From an uncultured Ruminococcus sp. (GTDB lineage Bacteria; Bacillota; Clostridia; Lachnospirales; Lachnospiraceae): a stretch of DNA of 64,000 bases. The position numbers and the translations under genes are program-made. Location of the stretch: contig UQKK01000011.1 in NCBI GenBank assembly GCA_900541505.1, forward strand, positions 1 to 64,000, read 5' to 3'. Shown piece by piece: positions 16,191 through 24,192 of this stretch (the first letter of the stretch is position 1; the number at the start of each line of letters is the position of its first letter). The notes beneath the pieces were generated by a model. It saw only the letters and a program-made list of their open reading frames with translations. It was not told the DNA's origin and ran no database searches.

Positions 16191-17864
16191 ATGCCAGATA
16201 CGCCGAAGAACAGAAAGCAAAAAAAGGATGATTTCCTGGTACAGGGCGCCATCCTCGCTGCTGCGGCAGTCATTACAAAGATTATAGGGGTCGTATACCG
16301 AATCCCCCTGACAAATATACTGGGAAATGAAGGAAACGGTTTTTACGGTTATGCCTATGAGATTTACGCGATGACCCTTATGCTGTCGTCTTTCAGCCTC
16401 CCCGTGGCGGTATCGAAACTGGTATCCGCGCGGCTGGCACTGAAACAGCGAAGGAACGCCTTTCGCGTATTTTTGTGTGCGCTGGTATTTTCCATCGTCG
16501 TAGGACTGGTGGTTTCTGTGCTGATTTTCCTCGGCGCGGGTCCTATTTCTGTACATATGATGAAATCGCCCTTAAGTGTCTACGCCTTGAAAGTGCTGGC
16601 GCCGGGACTGTTCATCGTGGCTGTCTTGGGAGTCCTTCGGGGATATTTCCAGGGCATGGGTACTATGGTGCCCACGGCAATCTCCCAGATTGTAGAGCAA
16701 ATCATCAACGCGGTTGTCAGCATCGCCGGAGCCGCCATTCTCTTTAAAATCGGGATTGAGGCGGGCGAGGAGAAAGGTAATGAACTTCTCGGTCCGGCGT
16801 ACGGCGCGGCAGGCGGAACGCTGGGAACTATCATAGGAGCTCTGGCAGCGCTTTTGTTCCTCCTTTTTGTCTTCTGGATTTACCGCAGGATTATCCGCAG
16901 ACAGCTTCGCGCGGACCGCTCCAGACGTCAGGAGGGATACCGTCATATCCTGAAGGTGCTGCTGATTACCATTGCTCCGGTTATCTTCAGTACAGCAATC
17001 TATAACATCAACCAGATACTGGATTTGACGATATTCAATTTCATCATGGATGCGCAGGGCTATGTGGAGAAAGAATACATGGCGCTGCAGGGCATTTACA
17101 CCGGGAAATACAATACACTCATCAACGTGCCGCTGGCGATGGCAAACGGACTGGCAGCCTCCGTCATACCGAGTCTTACCGTGGCGGCGGCAGGGAAAAG
17201 CAGGGGGCTCATCCACGAGAAGATAAACCAGACAGTGCGCTTTACCATGCTGATTGCCATTCCCTGTTTTGTGGGATTTATTGTGCTGGCTTCGCCGCTG
17301 ATGGTACTCTTATACAACGATTCAGACAAAACACCGGCACTTCTGCTGGCAGTGGGGGCGATTACGGTTGTTCTGTACTGTTGGTCCACTGTGAGCAATT
17401 CCATCTTACAGGGACTTGACAAACTGTCCACACCGGCGATTAACGCGGGGATTTCCCTGGTGGTACATCTGGTGTCCCTGTTTATTATGCTGGTTGCCTT
17501 TAAGATGGGAATCTACGCGCTGGTGGGGAGCAATATCGTGTTCGCAGCCTGCATGTGCCTCTTAAACGAGCGTGCCATCCACAAGACCTGTGGATACCGC
17601 CAGGAGGTTGAGTTTACCTTTATCCGCCCGTTGATTGCGGCAGTCATCATGGGCGCTGTCACCTACGCGGTGCATCTGTGTCTGGATTTGTTAATCGGAG
17701 GAAGGTTTATTCCCACATGTATTTCCATTCTCATCGCGGTCATCGTCTACGCGGTGGCAATCTTAAAGCTGGGAGTACTCTCGCCGAAGGAAATCGCGGG
17801 ATTCCCGCAGGGGAGAAAGCTGCTTAAGCTGTGCAGGAAGTTCCATCTGCTGCCGTCCGCGTAA
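16191..17864 (+). CDS. SpoVB/MurJ-type polysaccharide flippase
   Basis: This 557-aa integral membrane protein of the MVF/MurJ-SpoVB-Wzx superfamily has about fourteen hydrophobic segments. It opens with ILAAAAVITKIIGVVYRIPL, the typical SpoVB/YtgP first-helix pattern. Such proteins flip lipid-linked glycan precursors across the membrane for peptidoglycan or cortex synthesis. It lies 16 nt after ybeY with GGAGG in the gap. The closest functional analogue is SpoVB or its paralogue YtgP. I cannot separate the two. Confidence 0.85.
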   Translation: MPDTPKNRKQKKDDFLVQGAILAAAAVITKIIGVVYRIPLTNILGNEGNGFYGYAYEIYAMTLMLSSFSLPVAVSKLVSARLALKQRRNAFRVFLCALVFSIVVGLVVSVLIFLGAGPISVHMMKSPLSVYALKVLAPGLFIVAVLGVLRGYFQGMGTMVPTAISQIVEQIINAVVSIAGAAILFKIGIEAGEEKGNELLGPAYGAAGGTLGTIIGALAALLFLLFVFWIYRRIIRRQLRADRSRRQEGYRHILKVLLITIAPVIFSTAIYNINQILDLTIFNFIMDAQGYVEKEYMALQGIYTGKYNTLINVPLAMANGLAASVIPSLTVAAAGKSRGLIHEKINQTVRFTMLIAIPCFVGFIVLASPLMVLLYNDSDKTPALLLAVGAITVVLYCWSTVSNSILQGLDKLSTPAINAGISLVVHLVSLFIMLVAFKMGIYALVGSNIVFAACMCLLNERAIHKTCGYRQEVEFTFIRPLIAAVIMGAVTYAVHLCLDLLIGGRFIPTCISILIAVIVYAVAILKLGVLSPKEIAGFPQGRKLLKLCRKFHLLPSA

Positions 17865-17887
17865 ATTTTGTATAAATCTGAAAAAAG

Positions 17888-17952
17888 AGCCAATACTGTA
17901 TGTAAAAAGGAGTCGAATCCTTATGAAGAGAAAATACTGTATTGGCTTTTTT
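17888..17952 (+). terminator. Terminator hairpin whose loop holds the next start codon
   Basis: AGCCAATACTGTAT (17888-17901) pairs with ATACTGTATTGGCT (17934-17947) with one central mismatch, followed by a T6 run. The loop contains AAAAAGGAG and ATG 17923 of the next gene, so the right arm and T-run encode its residues 5-10. Confidence 0.8.
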
Positions 17953-18282
17953 GCCGCACTTTTTATCCTGGTGCTCCTTTTAGGAATCGGATATCAGGTC
18001 AGTTACCAGCATGTGATGGATACCCAGCAGGCGAAACAGGAGGCACAGACAAAGACCGAGAGCATCACTACAAAAGGGGAAGCTGTGAAAAACGAAGGCT
18101 ATTATCTGTGCGAGCTGCAGGGCTATGTGACCGTCTATTTAAGCGACAGGACAACCATCTACGAGTTCACGGAAATTCCGCTCACCGATTTGCCGGAGGA
18201 ATTGCAGCAGGAGGTAAAAGAAGGAAAATATATGAAGACGGAGAAGGAAATCTATGCTTTTCTCGAGAATTACTCCAGTTAA
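17923..18282 (+). CDS. Small single-pass membrane/exported protein
   Basis: This 119-aa protein has an N-terminal membrane segment (residues 5-26, YCIGFFAALFILVLLLGIGYQV) and an outside domain with a YYLCELQGYVTVYL strand pair and an EEL-FLENYSS end. The domain loosely resembles the C-terminal part of BofC, a forespore signalling factor; this is inference from pattern only. AAAGGAG precedes the ATG. Its ribosome site and start lie in the loop of the upstream gene's terminator, which may limit expression. It follows the SpoVB-like gene by 58 nt. Confidence 0.7.
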   Translation: MKRKYCIGFFAALFILVLLLGIGYQVSYQHVMDTQQAKQEAQTKTESITTKGEAVKNEGYYLCELQGYVTVYLSDRTTIYEFTEIPLTDLPEELQQEVKEGKYMKTEKEIYAFLENYSS

Positions 18283-18395
18283 AGCTGGACGAAGGATAGA
18301 AAATAGTGTAAGATAGGAGCGAAGCGCCTGCGGGCAGAAAAGACCACACAAGCGCAATCGGAAAATGGCTGCTGAATGCAGGCGCGCTTTGGCGC

Positions 18396-18423
18396 AAGAA
18401 TGTGCGAAGCACCTTCTTTTTAT
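18396..18423 (+). terminator. Short intrinsic terminator
   Basis: AAGAATGTGC (18396-18405), a GAA loop and GCACCTTCTT pair with one mismatch and run into TTTTT. It separates the BofC-like gene from the UPF0291 gene. Confidence 0.6.
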
Positions 18424-18443
18424 GTAAGGAGAGGAATGGAAAG

Positions 18444-18665
18444 ATGGATGAACAGAAGATAAAAAGAATCAATGAATTATACAGAAAATCGAAAGCAGAG
18501 GGCTTAAGCAGCGCGGAGGTAAAGGAGCAAAAGACCCTGCGCGCGGAATACCTTGCTTCTATTCGCAGGAATTTAAAGGCACAGCTCAACAATATTGATA
18601 TCGAAGAGAAGGACGGAAACATCGTCAATCTGGGAGAAAAATTTGGAAGCAAAAAAGCAAATTAG
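18444..18665 (+). CDS. UPF0291 (YnzC/YozE-like) small protein
   Basis: This 73-aa highly charged helical protein of the DUF896/UPF0291 family is recognised by IKRINELYRKSKAEGLSSAEVKEQ and the following LRAEYLASIRRNLKAQL. Members are small cytosolic proteins, one linked to the SOS operon in Bacillus. AAGGAGAGG lies about 11 nt before ATG 18444. Its 3' end overlaps the TTG start of the next gene by 23 nt, so the two are coupled. Confidence 0.88.
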   Translation: MDEQKIKRINELYRKSKAEGLSSAEVKEQKTLRAEYLASIRRNLKAQLNNIDIEEKDGNIVNLGEKFGSKKAN

Positions 18666-19233
18666 GCGGGACATGCTGCAGAGGCGAAAGGATTGCCCTG
18701 CAGAACAGAGACGACAGGCGGATAAAAAGATTGTATCGTCCGTCTTTTCTCTGCCCCAATTTCAGGAGGCGGAGGAAATCTATACGTATGTTTCTTACCG
18801 CGAGGAAGTGTCTACCTGTGAGCTGATTGAGCGGGCGCTTGCAGAGAAGAAAAAAGTGGCAGTACCCAAAGTCCTGTCTCCGGGGTATATGGAGTTTTAC
18901 TATATCGGGAGCCTGATGGATGTGACGCCGGGCTATCGAGGCATCCCGGAGCCTGGAAAAGACGCTTTCGTGGCAGAGGGAAAACAAGGTGTCATCCTCG
19001 TGCCGGGGCTTGCCTTTGACAGGATGGGGAATCGCTTAGGATACGGCGGCGGTTTCTATGATGCCTACTTAAGAGCGCATCCTAAGCTTTTTCGGGTGGG
19101 GCTTTTTTATTCTTTTCAGCAAAGAGAGCCTATTCCCACAGAGACATTCGATATGGCGCTTGAAGAAATCATTACGGAAGAAGGGAGTCAGTTATGTTGT
19201 CAGCATTGCCGAAAGACCCCATCATCCTGTTAG
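18643..19233 (+). CDS. 5-formyltetrahydrofolate cyclo-ligase
   Basis: This 196-aa enzyme converts 5-formyl-THF to 5,10-methenyl-THF with ATP. The family signature NRLGYGGGFYDAYL is present near residue 140, and the basic nucleotide-binding start is AKKQIRRDMLQRRK. I chose TTG 18643 (GGGAG seven nt upstream), which gives the typical N terminus LEAKKQIRR. It overlaps the UPF0291 gene at its start and the DUF4250 gene by 40 nt at its end. Confidence 0.88.
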   Translation: MEAKKQIRRDMLQRRKDCPAEQRRQADKKIVSSVFSLPQFQEAEEIYTYVSYREEVSTCELIERALAEKKKVAVPKVLSPGYMEFYYIGSLMDVTPGYRGIPEPGKDAFVAEGKQGVILVPGLAFDRMGNRLGYGGGFYDAYLRAHPKLFRVGLFYSFQQREPIPTETFDMALEEIITEEGSQLCCQHCRKTPSSC

Positions 19234-19376
19234 GGGTCGTCAATACGAAACTGCGGGATTTTTACCGGAATCTGGACGAACTCTGCGAGGATATGGAGAT
19301 TTCAAAGGAAGAATTGATAAGGAAACTGGAAACCATAGATTATTGTTACGATGCTGCCAGAAACCAGTTCGTGTGA
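19194..19376 (+). CDS. DUF4250 small protein
   Basis: This 60-aa protein carries the DUF4250 pattern: a proline-rich start (LPKDPIILLGVVNTKLRD) and a helical tail (CEDMEISKEELIRKLETIDYCYDAARNQFV). It is frequent in Firmicutes and of unknown role. The ATG overlaps the cyclo-ligase end, with AAGAAGGGAG upstream. The small size and overlap suggest translational coupling. Confidence 0.8.
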   Translation: MLSALPKDPIILLGVVNTKLRDFYRNLDELCEDMEISKEELIRKLETIDYCYDAARNQFV

Positions 19377-19424
19377 GGAACTGCGCATCAGGCAGAATCA
19401 GAGAAAGTTTAAGGGATTACATAG

Positions 19425-20870
19425 ATGGAAATTTTAGATTTATCACAGATAGATTTGACAAAGGAAGCCCCGGAATCTGAGCCGGAGAGGCAGTATTATT
19501 ACATTGCCCGGGCGAGAAGACTTTTAAAAGAATTGGAAAAGAAAGCAGGACGGAAACTTACCTTCTGTGTGACCACGTTTGGCTGTCAGATGAATGCAAG
19601 GGATTCTGAGAAACTGACCGGAATTCTGGAGCAGACTGGCTATGTGGAGGAGCCGGAGGAAGACAAGGCAGATTTTGTCATCTTTAACACCTGCACCGTC
19701 CGGGAGAACGCCAACCAGCGGGTGTACGGGCGTTTGGGGCAGTTAAACCGGGTGAAACGCGAGAATCCCTACATGATGATAGCCCTGTGCGGCTGTATGA
19801 TGCAGGAGCCGGAAGTGGTGGAGAAATTAAAGAAAAGCTACCGCTTTGTGGACCTCATTTTCGGCACCCACAATATCTATAAATTTGCGGAGCTGGTCGC
19901 CACGAGACTGGAATCCAAACGCATGGTCATTGATATCTGGAAGGATACAGATAAGATTGTGGAAAATCTCCCCAGCGAACGGAAATTTTCCTTTAAATCA
20001 GGTGTCAATATTATGTTCGGGTGCAATAATTTCTGCAGCTACTGTATCGTCCCCTATGTGCGGGGGCGGGAGAGGAGCCGGGAGCCGGAGGCGATTTTGG
20101 AGGAAATCAGACGGCTGGTATCAGACGGCGTGGTGGAAATCATGCTGCTGGGACAAAATGTCAACTCCTATGGAAAGACGCTGGATACACCTATGACCTT
20201 TGCCAGCCTTTTAAAAGAAGTGGAGAAGATAGAGGGCTTGGAGCGCATCCGCTTTATGACCTCCCATCCCAAGGATTTGTCGGACGAACTGATTTCCGTC
20301 ATGGCAGAGTCCAAAAAAATCTGCCGCCATCTCCACCTGCCGGTCCAGTCGGGGAGCACCCGGATTCTGGAAAAGATGAACCGCAGGTACACCAAGGAGC
20401 AGTACCTGGCATTGACGGAGAAATTAAAGAAAGCCATGCCGGACCTTTCTCTGACGACAGACATCATCGTCGGTTTTCCGGGCGAGACAGAGGAAGATTT
20501 TGAGGAGACGCTGGATGTGGTGAGAAAGGTGCGCTATGACAGCGCGTTTACCTTTCTGTATTCCAAGCGCACGGGCACACCGGCGGCTGTGATGGAAGAC
20601 CAGGTGCCGGAGGATGTTGCCAAGGAGCGTTTCAACCGACTGTTAAAAGAAGTTCAGCAGATAGCGGGGGAAACTTGCGCGGTACATGAAGGCACCATCC
20701 AGACCGTGCTGGCGGAATGTGTGAATGACCACGACCCGTCTCTTATCACAGGGCGGCTCGGCAACAACCTGCTGGTACATTTTCCCGCTTCCCCGGACAT
20801 TATCGGAGAATTAAAGCAGGTGAGATTAAAGACGTGCAAAGGATTTTATTATATCGGAGAGCTTGTATAA
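19425..20870 (+). CDS. miaB: tRNA-2-methylthio-N6-dimethylallyladenosine synthase MiaB
   Basis: This 481-aa radical SAM methylthiotransferase completes ms2i6A37 on tRNAs reading UNN codons. The N-terminal UPF0004 domain has three cluster cysteines (TFGCQMN, NTCTVR, LCGCMMQ). The radical SAM motif C-x3-C-x2-C is CNNFCSYC. The C-terminal TRAM domain ends the protein. A roughly 70-residue N-terminal extension typical of clostridial MiaB is present. The related tRNA gene miaA lies downstream at 26373. Confidence 0.95.
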   Translation: MEILDLSQIDLTKEAPESEPERQYYYIARARRLLKELEKKAGRKLTFCVTTFGCQMNARDSEKLTGILEQTGYVEEPEEDKADFVIFNTCTVRENANQRVYGRLGQLNRVKRENPYMMIALCGCMMQEPEVVEKLKKSYRFVDLIFGTHNIYKFAELVATRLESKRMVIDIWKDTDKIVENLPSERKFSFKSGVNIMFGCNNFCSYCIVPYVRGRERSREPEAILEEIRRLVSDGVVEIMLLGQNVNSYGKTLDTPMTFASLLKEVEKIEGLERIRFMTSHPKDLSDELISVMAESKKICRHLHLPVQSGSTRILEKMNRRYTKEQYLALTEKLKKAMPDLSLTTDIIVGFPGETEEDFEETLDVVRKVRYDSAFTFLYSKRTGTPAAVMEDQVPEDVAKERFNRLLKEVQQIAGETCAVHEGTIQTVLAECVNDHDPSLITGRLGNNLLVHFPASPDIIGELKQVRLKTCKGFYYIGELV

Positions 20871-20899
20871 CAGGAACTTCCAACTATAATTTCAACAGA

Positions 20900-20948
20900 A
20901 AACGTCCAAACTATGTATATGACTTTGAACATAGAGAGGGCGTTTTTT
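20900..20948 (+). terminator. Terminator after miaB, abutting next start codon
   Basis: AAACGTCC...CTATGT pairs with ACATAG...GGGCGTTT (a 3x3 internal loop between the stems) and ends in TTTTTT. GTG 20949 follows the T-run directly. TATAAT at 20885-20890 just upstream could start a transcript that folds this hairpin at its 5' end. Confidence 0.7.
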
Positions 20949-21365
20949 GTGAAAAAATTGAGCGAATACTTATTCCTGTGGTCATTAGGAGGAATCCTTT
21001 ACTATACATTTGAACTTTTATTCCGGGGATTTTCCCACTGGTCCATGTTCGCCCTGGGCGGCATCTGCCTGGTGTTCTGCGCCCAGCAGGGAATCTGGAC
21101 AGGATGGGATGCGCCGCTTACAGAGCAGGTGCTCTGGTGCGTCATCTTTGTGGGGGCATGTGAGTTTATCACCGGAATCATTGTCAACAAATGGCTGGGA
21201 TGGCACATATGGGACTATTCGGACCAGCCATTTCAGCTTTTAGGGCAGATATGCCTGCCTTTTTTGATTATCTTTTCCGGGCTGTGCGCCTTTGGAATTT
21301 TGCTCAGCGCATATCTCCTGCACTGGCTGTATGGAGAGGCAAAACCACATTTTCATGTCCTGTAG
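20949..21365 (+). CDS. CmpB-type (ABC-transporter type IV) membrane protein
   Basis: This 138-aa membrane protein has four hydrophobic segments and the conserved WHIWDYSDQPFQLLGQICLPF stretch of the putative ABC-transporter type IV/CmpB family (segments named here in part). The start is taken as GTG 20949, with GAGAGGG 8 nt upstream. ATG 20913 would add 12 residues encoded by the miaB terminator stem. The partner ATPase is not nearby and the role is unknown. Confidence 0.75.
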   Translation: MKKLSEYLFLWSLGGILYYTFELLFRGFSHWSMFALGGICLVFCAQQGIWTGWDAPLTEQVLWCVIFVGACEFITGIIVNKWLGWHIWDYSDQPFQLLGQICLPFLIIFSGLCAFGILLSAYLLHWLYGEAKPHFHVL

Positions 21366-21368
21366 ATA

Positions 21369-21383
21369 TGAGAATGATTCTCG
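21369..21383. promoter_or_regulatory. Fur-box-like palindrome
   Basis: TGAGAATGATTCTCG contains the exact palindrome GAGAATGATTCTC and matches the 7-1-7 Fur/PerR-type consensus TGATAATNATTATCA at most positions. It lies about 28 bp upstream of the mutS -35 element. Confidence 0.35.
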
Positions 21384-21410
21384 AAATACACTTGAAATTT
21401 TGCCCGCGCG

Positions 21411-21439
21411 TTGAACTGACCTCAGAAAAATGCTATAAT
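21411..21439 (+). promoter_or_regulatory. Promoter of mutS-mutL-miaA operon
   Basis: TTGAAC (21411-21416), a 17-nt spacer and TATAAT (21434-21439) with the extended TGC in front lie 83 nt before the mutS GTG. Confidence 0.78.
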
Positions 21440-21521
21440 CAGGGATGTAATTCTTAAAAGAAACGCTCTGTGAGAGCGATATGTAAGAGATAGAGAAATT
21501 GATAGACAAAGGAGAAACGTT

Positions 21522-24173
21522 GTGGCTGAACTTACACCAATGATGAAGCAGTATATGGAGACGAAAGCCCAGTACCAGGACTGCATTTTATTTTATAGAT
21601 TGGGTGATTTCTACGAGATATTTTACGACGATGCGCTGACGGCATCGAAAGAACTGGAAATCACGCTGACCGGAAAGAACTGCGGGCAGGAGGAGCGGGC
21701 ACCCATGTGCGGTGTCCCTTATCATGCTGTGGAAGGGTATTTAAACAAGCTGGTATCCAAAGGCTATAAAGTGGCAATCTGTGAACAGGTGGAAGACCCC
21801 AAGACTGCCAAGGGAATCGTCAAAAGGGATGTGGTGCGCATCGTGACGCCGGGAACGAATCTGGACACCCAGGCGTTGGATGAGACGAAAAATAATTATA
21901 TCATGTGCATCGTCTATATTGCGGACCGCTATGGCCTTTCGATTGCCGATGTCTCCACAGGGGACTATTTTGTGACCGAGCTTCCAGACAGCGGAAAGCT
22001 GCTGGATGAAATCTACAAATTTATGCCCTCCGAAATTATCTGCAATGAATCCTTCTATATGAGCGGCATGGATATGGAGGATTTAAAAGAACGTTTAGGT
22101 ATCACCATCTATGCCCTGGATGCCTGGTATTTTGACGATGCCATCTGCAAAAAGAAGTTATTGGAGCATTTTAAGGTTTCCTCCTTCGCAGGTCTGGGAC
22201 TTGCGGATTATGACTGCGGCATCATCAGCGCGGGTGCGCTTCTTACCTATTTACTGGAGACACAGAAAAATTCCCTGTCCCACCTGACCCACATCACCCC
22301 TTATGCCACGGGGAAATATATGATGCTGGACAGCTCCACAAGGCGAAATCTGGAACTGTGCGAGACACTGCGGGAAAAGCAGAAGAGAGGTTCCCTTCTG
22401 TGGGTGCTGGACAAGACGAAAACAGCCATGGGCGCGCGTACTCTGCGAAAATACCTGGAGCAGCCGCTGATTGACAAAACAGAAATCCTCCGCCGTCTGG
22501 ACGCAGTGGAGGAATTAAAGGACCAGGCAATCTCCCGCGAGGAGATGCGCGAATACCTCTCCGCAGTCTATGATTTAGAGCGATTAATAACAAAGATTAC
22601 ATACGGGACAGCGAACCCCAGAGATTTGACCGCCTTTCGCGCTTCTTTGGAGATGCTGCCCTCCATCAAATACATTCTTGAGGACATGCAGTCCTCCCTC
22701 CTTAGTAATATCCGGGAAGATTTGGATGCCCTGGAGGATTTGTGCGAGCTTGTGAAAGCTGCCATCACCGAGGAGCCGCCCATTGCCATGAAAGAGGGCG
22801 GAATCATCCGGGACGGATACAGCGAGGAAGTGGATAATTTAAGGCGGGCAAAATCGGACGGCAAGGACTGGCTGGCGAAGCTGGAAAATGACGAGAGAGA
22901 GAAGACCGGAATAAAAAACCTGCGCATCCGCTACAACAAGGTATTCGGCTATTATCTGGAAGTCACCAATTCCTACAAAGATTTGGTACCCGACTACTAT
23001 ACAAGGAAACAGACTCTCGCCAACGCGGAGCGCTATATCACGCCGGAATTAAAAGAACTGGAGGATACCATACTGGGGGCGGAGGATAAACTTTATGCCC
23101 TGGAATATGACTTATACTGCACCGTGCGCGACACCATTGCCGGGGAAGTGGAGAGAATCCAGAAGACTGCCAAAGCGGTGGCGGCGCTGGACGTGTTTGC
23201 CTCCCTCGCCCTGGTAGCGGAGCGCAACCGGTATGTGCGCCCCAATATCAATGAGAAGGGTGTCATCAATATTCAGGAGGGCAGGCATCCGGTAGTGGAG
23301 CGGATGATTCCCAACGATATGTTTATCTCCAATGACACCTATCTGGACGATAAAAAGCAGCGTATCTCCATCATCACCGGACCCAATATGGCGGGAAAAT
23401 CTACGTACATGCGGCAGGCGGCGCTGATTGTGCTGATGGCGCAGCTCGGCTCCTTTGTCCCCGCCGCGAAAGCGGACATCGGACTGGTGGACCGTATCTT
23501 TACCCGTGTGGGGGCTTCCGATGACCTGGCAAGCGGGCAGAGTACGTTCATGGTGGAGATGACAGAGGTTGCCAACATCCTGCGCAATGCCACCAGCAAG
23601 AGCCTTCTGATTCTGGATGAGATTGGCAGGGGGACCAGCACCTTTGACGGGCTATCCATCGCCTGGGCGGTCATCGAGTACATCAGCGATACCAGACTTT
23701 TGGGCGCCAAGACTCTTTTCGCCACCCATTACCACGAACTGACAGAGCTGGAAGGGAAGATTGAGAATGTCCATAATTACTGCATCGCGGTTAAGGAAAA
23801 GGGTGACGACATTGTTTTCTTAAGAAAGATTGTAAAGGGCGGCGCGGATAAGAGTTACGGAATCCAGGTGGCAAAGCTGGCGGGCGTGCCGGATTTAGTC
23901 ATCGAGCGGGCGAAAGAAATTGTGGAGGAATTGAGCGACGAGGACATCACTGCCAGAGTCAACGAGATTGCCTCGAAAGACCACGCACCAAGGAAAAAGA
24001 CGCGCCCGAAGCGTTACGATGAGGTGGATATCGCCCAGATGTCGCTGTTCGACACGGTAAAGGATGACGATGTCATCGAAGAACTGAAAAATATCGATGT
24101 GGGCAATCTGACTCCCATCGATGCGCTGAATACCATCTACCGGCTGCAGAACAAGCTGAAGAACCGCTGGTAG
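21522..24173 (+). CDS. mutS: DNA mismatch repair protein MutS
   Basis: This 883-aa protein recognises mismatches and small loops. The N-terminal mismatch-binding domain carries the Phe-x-Glu wedge (DFYEIFYDDA). Connector and clamp regions follow. The ABC ATPase has Walker A GPNMAGKST and Walker B LLILDEIGRGTSTFDG, and the helix-turn-helix dimer segment lies near the C terminus. The GTG start has AAAGGAG 7-8 nt upstream. The following mutL is 19 nt away and they form one operon. Confidence 0.97.
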   Translation: MAELTPMMKQYMETKAQYQDCILFYRLGDFYEIFYDDALTASKELEITLTGKNCGQEERAPMCGVPYHAVEGYLNKLVSKGYKVAICEQVEDPKTAKGIVKRDVVRIVTPGTNLDTQALDETKNNYIMCIVYIADRYGLSIADVSTGDYFVTELPDSGKLLDEIYKFMPSEIICNESFYMSGMDMEDLKERLGITIYALDAWYFDDAICKKKLLEHFKVSSFAGLGLADYDCGIISAGALLTYLLETQKNSLSHLTHITPYATGKYMMLDSSTRRNLELCETLREKQKRGSLLWVLDKTKTAMGARTLRKYLEQPLIDKTEILRRLDAVEELKDQAISREEMREYLSAVYDLERLITKITYGTANPRDLTAFRASLEMLPSIKYILEDMQSSLLSNIREDLDALEDLCELVKAAITEEPPIAMKEGGIIRDGYSEEVDNLRRAKSDGKDWLAKLENDEREKTGIKNLRIRYNKVFGYYLEVTNSYKDLVPDYYTRKQTLANAERYITPELKELEDTILGAEDKLYALEYDLYCTVRDTIAGEVERIQKTAKAVAALDVFASLALVAERNRYVRPNINEKGVINIQEGRHPVVERMIPNDMFISNDTYLDDKKQRISIITGPNMAGKSTYMRQAALIVLMAQLGSFVPAAKADIGLVDRIFTRVGASDDLASGQSTFMVEMTEVANILRNATSKSLLILDEIGRGTSTFDGLSIAWAVIEYISDTRLLGAKTLFATHYHELTELEGKIENVHNYCIAVKEKGDDIVFLRKIVKGGADKSYGIQVAKLAGVPDLVIERAKEIVEELSDEDITARVNEIASKDHAPRKKTRPKRYDEVDIAQMSLFDTVKDDDVIEELKNIDVGNLTPIDALNTIYRLQNKLKNRW

Positions 24174-24192
24174 TGGAGAAAGGGAGGATGCG

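Noticed and set aside
17868..18299. A 143-codon plus-strand frame
   Set aside because: It overlaps the 17923 gene in another frame, is Arg/Cys-rich and lacks a ribosome site; the 17923 frame has a clear membrane segment and ribosome site.
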